Shown piece by piece: positions 56,979 through 64,000 of a DNA stretch of 64,000 bases. The stretch's first letter is position 1, and every line of letters begins with the position of its first letter. A program made the position numbers and the translations under genes. Under the pieces are notes generated by a model. It saw only the letters and a list, made by a program, of their open reading frames with translations. It was not told the DNA's origin and did no database searches. Origin of the DNA: Lentinus brumalis (Eukaryota > Basidiomycota > Agaricomycetes > Polyporales > Polyporaceae); NCBI GenBank assembly GCA_001792895.1, contig MARA01000023.1, positions 124,001 through 188,000 of the forward strand, written 5' to 3'.

Positions 56979-59293
56979 ATGCCTTCCAAGACCAAAATCG
57001 TCACCGAGGGCGACCCCCTCGCGTACTTCATGCTCCCGCCTCCGAACGAGACGGAGGAGCAGCGCCAGATGCGTATCGCTGCTGAGCAAGAAGCGAAGAG
57101 AATCTCGGACGCGATAGACGAGGAGCTGCAGAGGCAGGCAAAGGCGGACAAGCGCGCCCCGAAGCCTGTCAAGATCCTCCTGTTGGGGCAGAGCGAGTCT
57201 GGTCAGTGCGTTCTAATACGTGTATCCGAGCTTCGACACTGACGTACGCATGGCTGCCCCTCAGGCAAGTCGACGACCCTGAAGAGTGAGTGCCCCTGTC
57301 TGGAGTCGCGTCGCGGTGGCTGATGCATGCGTAGACTTCCAGCTGATGAACACGCCCAAGGCGTTTCGTGCTGAGCGCGCGTCATGGCGCGCCGTCATCC
57401 AGCTCAACGTCGTTCGCTCCATCAGGATCATCCTCGAAGCGATGGCCGACGCGCAAGGCCACCAGATGTCGCAGAACAGTTCGCCAATCCGAACACATGC
57501 CCCTGAGCTTTCGCATTCGACTTCCTCCTCCTCCATCGCGTCACGATACAGACATCCGCCGCTGACCGCGGAGCATCGCAAGCTCAAGCTCCGTCTCGCT
57601 CCCCTCGTACAGGTCGAGGAGGCGCTCATCCGCAAGCTCACGCCTGCCGGCTCGTCCGAGCTGGAGGCGACGCAGCTCCGCGCGAACAGCTCCCATGCTG
57701 ACCGGGCACGTGCGCTCGAGAGGGAGGTCGCCGTGAACAGCCAGTTCGCGTGGAAGGGCATGTTGCAAAAGATGGTCGGGCGGAGCAGCAGTGAGGGCGA
57801 CGAGGTCGAGGTCGATGTGAGTCCGTTCTCGTCCACGTCCGCGGGGTGCTCCTGAGCGGCGGAGGTGCGGGAATCAGAGCGTCGGCGACTGATGTCAATG
57901 CTTCGCGTAGGAACCCACCCGCATTCTCCATGCGTGCGCGGAGGACATGTTTACTTTGTGGAACGACCCCACCATCAAGGCAATGCTGCGCGCCCAAGCC
58001 ATCCGTCTAGAGGACCTGCCTGGATTGTGAGTCTGTTCCGATGATTCCTGAGCGCGTAAACCAACTCAACCATGTATCTCGCAGCTTCCTAAACTCACTT
58101 GAACGAGTGACATATCCAAAATATGTGCCCACAGACGGTATGCAACCCTCTTGGCGCACGGCGAGACGCCGGCGTAATTGACCGCTGTCTCCCACAGATG
58201 ACATCCTGCGTGCACGGCTCAAGACACTGGGCGTTTCTGAGCACAGATTCTCGGTCAAAGAGGGTGAGAATGCCGGTCGACTGCTACGGGACTCTCACAC
58301 AGACTCATGCCAGGCTATTCAGGGGGATGGTCCGAGACTTGCGCATCTACGACGTCGGCGGGCATCGGTCATTGGTGGGTGTTCGCGTTTGTCTGTTGCG
58401 ACGTGGAGCGTGGGATGCTGATCGCGTTTAATCCCGGAATGTAGCGAGGTCTGTGCTGCCATTCATCTTCGTGATCGCCCTGCAGAGCTGCAGTGGGCGT
58501 TTGCGTGGTGTCCGGGGCTGACGTGACGTTCGTTTTGCAGCCGCGTGGGCGCCCTTCTTCGATGACATGAAGTGAGTGCTCGGTTGGGGGTGTGCTACGT
58601 GGAGGTGCTCACCGCTACATTCGTGCGCAGCGCGATCCTGTTCCTCGCGCCGTTGAGCGGGTTCGACCAGGTCCTCGCGGAGGACGAGACGGTGAACCGG
58701 CTGGAAGACTCGGTCCTGCTGTGGAAGTCGATCTGCTCGAACCCGCTGCTGGGGAAGACGAACTTGATCCTGTTCCTGAACAAGATCGACATCTTTCGCG
58801 CGAAGCTGGAGGCAGGTATCAGGTTTGGGCAGTACATCATCTCGTACGGGAACCGGCCAAACGACTACGATAGCACATCGGCATGTGAGTGTTCTCTGCT
58901 TTGTGTTCTGCTTCCCGGGGCGGCTCGGCGGTGGTGGCTAGCCGGAGCCGGAGCTGGAGGCTGGGGGCTGGGGAAAGGGTGCTGACGACGGTTTGTTTGG
59001 GGTTGGCAGATATGCGCCGGAAGTTCGGGCAGATTCACAAGGAGTACTCACCGCAGGCGCGCAAGTTCTACTGCCATTTCACCGAAGTGACGGTGAGTTG
59101 TTCGGGCGCCGGGAATTTGAGTCTTGACTTTGGGGCTGACGTCCTTGCAGAATACGAAGGCGACGTCGGAGGTTTTGGTGAACAGTGAGTAGTCACGTCA
59201 CAACGCGTAGCCGATGACTCCCGCTAACCTTGTCAATCAGTCCAAGAGATGATCATCGTCACGAACCTGAGGGGCATCCACCTCGCTGACTGA
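56979..59293 (+). CDS. Divergent heterotrimeric G-protein alpha subunit
   Basis: Expanded basidiomycete-type G-alpha, cytoplasmic face of the membrane. The start is at 56979 (MPSKTKIVTEGDPLAYFMLP). P-loop GQSESGKST is built from exons 56979-57201 and 57265-57285. The helical domain carries a long Ser/basic insertion (SHSTSSSSIASRYRHPPL). Switch I: DDILRARLKTLGVSEHRF. Switch II: YDVGGHRSLRAAWAPFFDD, with His where G-alpha proteins normally have the catalytic Gln. G4: ILFLNKIDIF. The G5 region reads HFTEVTNTK instead of the usual TCAT form. The end is IIVTNLRGIHLAD. The join between HRSL and AAW needs a 4 nt exon at 58445-58448. A G5 run at 58322-58326 seems one base short, since six G's would keep the frame. 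GTP hydrolysis may be altered (inference). Confidence 0.85.
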
Positions 59294-59366
59294 GTCGTTT
59301 CGGTTCTCGTCCTCGTCCTCGTCCTCGTCATTGTCGCCGTCGTAGTCACCGTCTTGCATCCTTCAC

Positions 59367-59412
59367 TCCGCCGGTCCCCCTTGTTAATATCCGCCGGTCC
59401 CCCTTGTTAATA
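59367..59412. repeat. Direct repeat, 23 bp x 2
   Basis: The unit TCCGCCGGTCCCCCTTGTTA plus ATA occurs twice back to back without mismatch, 75 bp after the G-alpha stop codon. A partial third copy (CCCCGGTCCCC) follows. Confidence 0.85.
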
Positions 59413-60945
59413 CCCACCGCACCCCGGTCCCCTGATGCGGCCCATTCGAAAAGTTCTTACGCCCCGTTACTATGCTCTGCGAGCACCACCTGCGAGAGGG
59501 GTCGTTCGCTAATGGAGGTCAAGTTTACATCCCCGTTTATACCATTCATCCCCCTTCACTGTTGTACTATAGTCATCGACTTGTCGTGTCTGCTCTGCAA
59601 TGCTATCGTGTCGGTTCTTGCATCTCTATGTTGTTGTCGGAAACGGAGGATAGTTGTTTCGTGGAGGTTGCCACTGTGCTCGGAAGGCGGCAGAAGGAAG
59701 ACGGTTGGCTCGAGGCAAGTGCATTCTACCCTCTCTAGCGGAACGTGAGCTGACTGGGAGTACGACGCTAGGCTCGGGGTGGCGTACTCAACCCCAAGCT
59801 ACAGTGAGCTTGCCCAGGCGGACCGATCCACGTATCTGGATTCTGCGCAGCTCGCAAGACGCCGCTCGGATGGCGGGCCTCGCTGTCCCCAAATCATGAG
59901 CCTCGGGTCCCAGCCAGCCGCTACATACTTACTTATCTGCACAGCTGTGATACGGAGGAGGACGCCGCCCCAAAGGCGAGTCGAAATGAAATGGATTTTG
60001 GGACTCCCCACGGGAACGTGCTGTATACTTGGCGGATCGGAAGACCGGGATGTTGTGCGGGTTACGAACCATCCCGACGTGCGATAGAGAAGACGGGTTG
60101 TTTTTTGAAGCTGCAGTCAGTTGGCAGGACTACAGTAGTACTTACTTACTTACTTACATACTTGCTTGCGTCAAGGAGGTTACTTAACGTCCTCCAGCGA
60201 CTCCAGCTCGACCACGACGGGTCCGCGCTGCCCGTGGCATCTGCTATCCAGAAGTGGGTTGAATCCTACTTCGATGACATCACCTTGACATCACCGAGCT
60301 TACCGCGAGAAACCAGGAGGAGGGCGGCGTGCCTGCGCAGTAAAAAGACACTCCCCAATGTTGCGACGGTCGGGCGGAGACGGACTCTGCGATGACGGCT
60401 GCAGCTGGGATGCGTCCGCCGCAGTAATCACATTGAGGTGTACGACGAGCTCGTCTCAGTGTTTCTCTGCATCCGGGCGCGACGCAGCGCCGATTCCGGC
60501 TCCGATTCCCCAACGGATTGTGACGGTCACGTGCGCGCACTGGGAGGAGGAGCATTGCAGTCTGGAGTCGTTCCGCAGAATGGATGGTGGCAGTCGAGAA
60601 GGGTTCGGGATACGCTCGAGAGCGGCCGCGGGGACGCGTTGGTCGCGAGCGTGCAGCGCGCAAAGATGGATGGGGCAGACACACAGCAGGCGCTTCGTGA
60701 GTTGGTGGGCCAGGACCCGGGAACGTGGCTGTCGTCGGCGGGCTTTTCTGCGGCACGCTGGGCTGTTGCAGCACATGAACGTGAACTGTGATGCTGAAGA
60801 GCATGAGAAGATAGGTGAGATGGCACTGCGCTGTAGGGCTGAGCAGAGCGGAAGAGGACAGGGCGGAGGATTCGGTGTGGGGAATCGGAAGGTGCCGGGA
60901 GACGCCGAGTGGTGAGAAGAGGTGCCCCAACGAAAAGTACGGAAG

Positions 60946-60952
60946 TATATAA
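60946..60952 (+). promoter_or_regulatory. TATA box of the delta-9 desaturase gene
   Basis: TATATAA ends 53 bp before the start codon, followed by a C-rich leader. Spacing and sequence fit a strong core promoter with a short 5' UTR. Confidence 0.6.
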
Positions 60953-61005
60953 CCTTTCACGATGGCGCGCAGTGTTCCTCGCCCCCCTCCTCCCTCTCCG
61001 ATACC

Positions 61006-62652
61006 ATGTCTTCCGTCGTCACCTCCCGTACGACGCCCGCCACCGAGGCCCCCGTTGACCCCGTGGAGAAGGTTGTCCGCGACAAGGATGCCCCCATAGA
61101 CATCGACATCCCCGACAACTACGTCTCCTGGACCCTCAAGAATGGGAAGGAGCGACCACCCATCTCCTGGGACAACTGGTGGAAGGAGCTCAACTACCTC
61201 TCCCTCTCCGTCCTCACCATCACCCCGGCCATTGCCATCTACGGCGCGTTCACCGTGCCGCTCCAGTGGCAGACCGCTCTATTCAGCGTGTTTTACTACT
61301 TTGTGACCGGTCTTGGTGAGTTGTCATGACGTCTCGGGAGAAGCTGTACACTAATGGCGCGTAGGTATCACTGCTGGGTACCACCGGCTCTGGGCACACC
61401 GCTCATACAACGCGTCCAAGCCTCTCCAGTACTTCCTCGCAACTGCTGGCGCTGGCGCTGTCGAAGGTTCGATCAAGTGGTGGTCGCGCGGCCACCGCGC
61501 GCACCATCGCTACACCGATACGCCCCTCGACCCCTACAACGCCCACGAGGGCTTCTGGTACTCCCACATCGGTTGGATGCTCGTCAAGCCCCGTCGCAGG
61601 CCCGGCGTTGCGGACGTCAGCGACCTGAGCAAGAACGAAGTCGTCAGGTGGCAACACCGCTGGTACCGCACCCTCATTATCGGCATGGGCTTCGTCCTGC
61701 CTACCGTTGTCTGCGGCTTCTTGTGGGGTGACTACTGGGGTGGCTACGTGTATGCGGGTGCTGCTCGTCTCTGCTTCGTCCACCACGTACGTCATCAGGG
61801 CATATATCTCACAATTCGGAGCGCTGACGAGATGCGTAGTCAACCTTCTGCGTGAACTCGCTCGCGCACTGGCTCGGCGACGCGCCGTTCGACGACAAGC
61901 ACACTCCTCGCGACCACGTGATCACCGCGCTCTGCACGATCGGCGAGGGCTACCACAACTTCCACCACCAGTTCCCCATGGACTACCGCAACGCGATCAA
62001 GTGGTACCAGTACGACCCCACCAAGTGGTTCATCTGGGTCTGCCACAAGCTCGGTCTCGCCAGCCACCTCAAGCAGTTCCCCGACAACGAGGTGCAGAAG
62101 GGCCAGCTCACGATGCAGCTCAAGCGTCTCCGTGAGAAGCAGGAGGGCTTGACCTGGGCACCGGACAGCAACGACCTTCCCGTCATCAGCTGGGACAGCT
62201 GTGAGTGTCACGCTCCTCTGTGTTCTTGCGTTATGCTGACAGTCCTTGTTAGTCCAAGAGCAGGCCGCCAAGCGCCCCCTGGTGATCATTGCTGGTTTCA
62301 TTCACGATGTCGCGTCGTTCATGGATGAGCACCCTGGTGGCCGTCACCTCATCGCGAAGATGATCGGCAAGGATGCGACGACTGCGTTCTTCGGTGGTGT
62401 CTACGATCACTCGAATGCTGCACACAACGTATGTCTCCTCCTATGTCGGTTGCTGAGCGTCCTTGCTGACAGTCTGTCTCGTAGCTGTTGTCCATGATGC
62501 GTGTTGGTGTCCTCCACGGGGGCATGCAGCACGGTCTCGACGACAAGCGCGTCCCTCCCGCACAACGTCTCCGGGTTGCACGATACACCGAGCTTTCGTC
62601 GCCGTACGCTTCGTCAACGGCGGCGTCAGACTACGAGGGCATGATGGGCTGA
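61006..62652 (+). CDS. OLE1: Stearoyl-CoA delta-9 desaturase with cytochrome b5 domain
   Basis: ER-membrane acyl-CoA delta-9 desaturase that makes oleate and palmitoleate from saturated acyl-CoAs. The start is at 61006 ([20 protein letters not shown]). Exons are 61006-61315, 61365-61786 and 61840 onward, with further introns near 62201-62253 and 62429-62484. The three His boxes are present: HRLWAH, HRAHH and [10 protein letters not shown] stretches include [20 protein letters not shown] and [15 protein letters not shown]. The C-terminal cytochrome b5 domain carries the haem ligands in [17 protein letters not shown] and [10 protein letters not shown], as in yeast Ole1. The end is SDYEGMMG at 62652. 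Codon bias is strong, as expected for a highly expressed gene. A TATA box lies just upstream. Confidence 0.97.
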
Positions 62653-63398
62653 GCACCTCCGCCTATCTTCGACCGTCCCTCATTGCTTTCGGGTTTCGTG
62701 TTTCTCCCAGACATTGTACGTTTGCGCATTTGTGTACTCTACATTCGCATCCACCCCTCTCTCTCTCTCTCGCATCACGTTGGTCATCTTGCCCACATCG
62801 TACTTAGAATAGGCTATCCTTAGAAAACCCCGAGTCGCAGTAGACACGGGGAGGTGATGAGTTGTTGGGCATGGTTGAGTTCGGAGGAAGGTGTCGCCCG
62901 TTCATGATCATGACTTGTACGTAGTAGCGTTGGCATGATGATGATCCTTGCATTACTGTCCATGTTTGCGAGTGCCGTTCTGTGAACTGGGCAAGGTGGT
63001 CGGTTGGACAGACGCCCGACTTCGTCTTCTCGTCCATCATGTCCTCCGGCAGAACCGCCTCCACTGCATTGCGGGCGCATGTGGGTTGCAAGTTTGAAAC
63101 CTCAGGACTGCAGGACGAACGTGGTTGACACATGATTCCAGATTTGGTTCGTCCACGATGATCGACCCATCCGGATGACTTGTCTGCCAGCCGCACTGCG
63201 AAGCTCTTCGACCGTGGACGACCTTCCACAAACGTCGGCTAACTAGTCTGGATCATAACAGGAGGCTGACCGCACCTAGCAAACACTGAAGGATGGCCGG
63301 TCGAAGACTTGGTGGTCTGCGGACTCTTATCACCTCCCCTCCACAAGCAGGCTCCCGTAGGCAGAGCCGTCTCTCGTCGACGCTACCCACCGTACACC
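62653..63398. other. Intergenic, no gene supported
   Basis: Desaturase 3' UTR (a CT microsatellite near 62756-62771), then upstream sequence of the PB1-like gene. The 141-codon minus-strand frame at 62804-63229 has no recognisable feature. Confidence 0.5.
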
Positions 63399-64000
63399 AT
63401 GCCGACCACGATCGCCAACGTCTCTCTGCCGCCTACCACGCCGAAGAAGGTCCTCTCTGCCATTCACAACATCCCCAAGCGCATGCGCAGCAGAACGTTC
63501 CGGGCACACGCACCACCTTCCCGCCCCTCCGGCAAGGAGAACGTCCCTCCGGGCGAGCGCAACGCCAACGCCAACCCGCAAGGCGACCCGCGTCCTCCGC
63601 GGCCACCATACCCTCGCCGCCGGCCCGCGCCGCTGCTCCCCCAGTCCTCCATCCACGCGTCCGGGCTCGACCTCCGGAGCCCGGCGCCCGTCCGCGACCT
63701 CGACACGCCCTCTCCCCGCGTGCCCGGGCCCGCTGCATCGTCGTCGTCGTCGTCGTCGTGGGCGCCGAAGGACGGGCAGATCGTCATCAAGATATGGCTC
63801 CCGTCGACGGACGACATCTGGGCGCTGCGGGTGCCGCAGGACGTCAGCCTGGCGGCGTTCCGCGCTCGCGTCGCGGCCAAGCTCGGGTTCGAGGTCTCGT
63901 TCTCCGCCGTGCGCTTTGGCACCCTGCGGACCGTCGGGGACGAGGAGGCGTTCCGGAGGTGGGTCGCGGGGAGGGTCAGAGCGGGGCGCAACACCACGTT
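63399..64000 (+). CDS. PB1-like domain protein (5' part, cut by window edge)
   Basis: Open frame from the Met at 63399 to the right edge without a stop. The start reads MPTTIANVSLPPTTPKKVLS. An N-terminal basic/Pro-rich disordered region (RPSGKENVPPGERNANANPQ) includes a KEN sequence, then a run of seven Ser from a TCG repeat (63738-63758). A folded segment follows, GQIVIKIWLPSTDDIWALRV then AAFRARVAAKLGFEVSFSAV, then EEAFRRWVAGRVRAGRNT. The pattern of a basic-tolerant first strand, a helix and an acidic turn fits a PB1 or ubiquitin-like protein-interaction domain of scaffold proteins. Assignment is tentative because the domain is cut at its end. Confidence 0.65.
   Translation, partial: MPTTIANVSLPPTTPKKVLSAIHNIPKRMRSRTFRAHAPPSRPSGKENVPPGERNANANPQGDPRPPRPPYPRRRPAPLLPQSSIHASGLDLRSPAPVRDLDTPSPRVPGPAASSSSSSSWAPKDGQIVIKIWLPSTDDIWALRVPQDVSLAAFRARVAAKLGFEVSFSAVRFGTLRTVGDEEAFRRWVAGRVRAGRNTT

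Larger units (their letters stand above)
59294..61005. other. Intergenic: G-alpha 3' region and desaturase promoter
   Basis: Contains a CTCGTC-type microsatellite near 59308-59330, a 23 bp direct repeat, an ACTT-type microsatellite near 60135-60160 and the desaturase promoter. Large overlapping open frames at 60280-60960 on both strands are not supported as genes. Confidence 0.5.

Noticed and set aside
60280..60960. 226-codon minus-strand and 185-codon plus-strand open frames before the desaturase
   Set aside because: They overlap each other on opposite strands, show no domain, have GC-driven Arg/Ser/Pro composition and cover the desaturase promoter with its TATA box.
62804..63229. 141-codon minus-strand open frame
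   Set aside because: No recognisable domain, no intron pattern, and it lies in the desaturase 3' region.
1..64000. CRISPR array, bacterial operon signals or riboswitches
   Set aside because: The DNA is eukaryotic with spliceosomal introns; no regularly spaced direct repeats were found.

Overview
The window is nuclear DNA of a filamentous basidiomycete, almost certainly an Agaricomycete. Genes are broken by many 50-60 nt GT-AG introns. The proteins are typical of mushroom-forming fungi: mushroom-type seven-transmembrane (7TM) families including DUF6533, a cAMP/Git3-like GPCR, an expanded divergent G-alpha, an intronless RWHPDK protein and a siderophore acyltransferase. No RNA gene or CRISPR array could be supported.

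Layout. 1-14.3 kb: a 7TM protein cut by the left edge (-), a Ybp2/glomulin-family protein (-), a Ski8/WDR61-type WD40 protein (-), ribosomal protein eS12 (+), an NFX1/FAP1-type zinc-finger protein (+), a zeta-crystallin-like quinone oxidoreductase (-) and another 7TM protein (-). 15-24 kb: a 0.5 kb inverted-repeat element (MITE-like) in the promoter of a hydroxyornithine-type acyltransferase that ends in AKL, a peroxisomal targeting signal. Next come a peroxisomal-type (ABCD) ABC half-transporter, a coiled-coil protein with DUF4048-like features and mitochondrial ATP synthase subunit k. 24-34 kb: a tandem duplication of a DUF6533 7TM gene, then a long gene whose product carries five Cys modules of identical spacing.

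34-47 kb: an intact RWHPDK gene is followed by a decayed paralogue split by an 11.5 kb non-LTR retrotransposon. The retrotransposon has a 15 bp target-site duplication, a 26 nt poly(A), a gag-like ORF1 with intron-like segments, and an APE-RT-RNase H ORF2. 47-64 kb: a riboflavin-kinase relic, a single-pass membrane protein, a cAMP/Git3-like GPCR, a divergent G-alpha with a predicted 4 nt exon, a delta-9 desaturase with a cytochrome b5 tail (OLE1 type), and a PB1-like protein cut by the right edge.

How genes relate. The siderophore acyltransferase and the ABCD transporter could share a peroxisomal setting. The GPCR and G-alpha are neighbours on the same strand, but pairing is only an inference. 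Several otherwise intact genes have a single-base gap in a short C/G run, which looks more like consensus error than gene decay.
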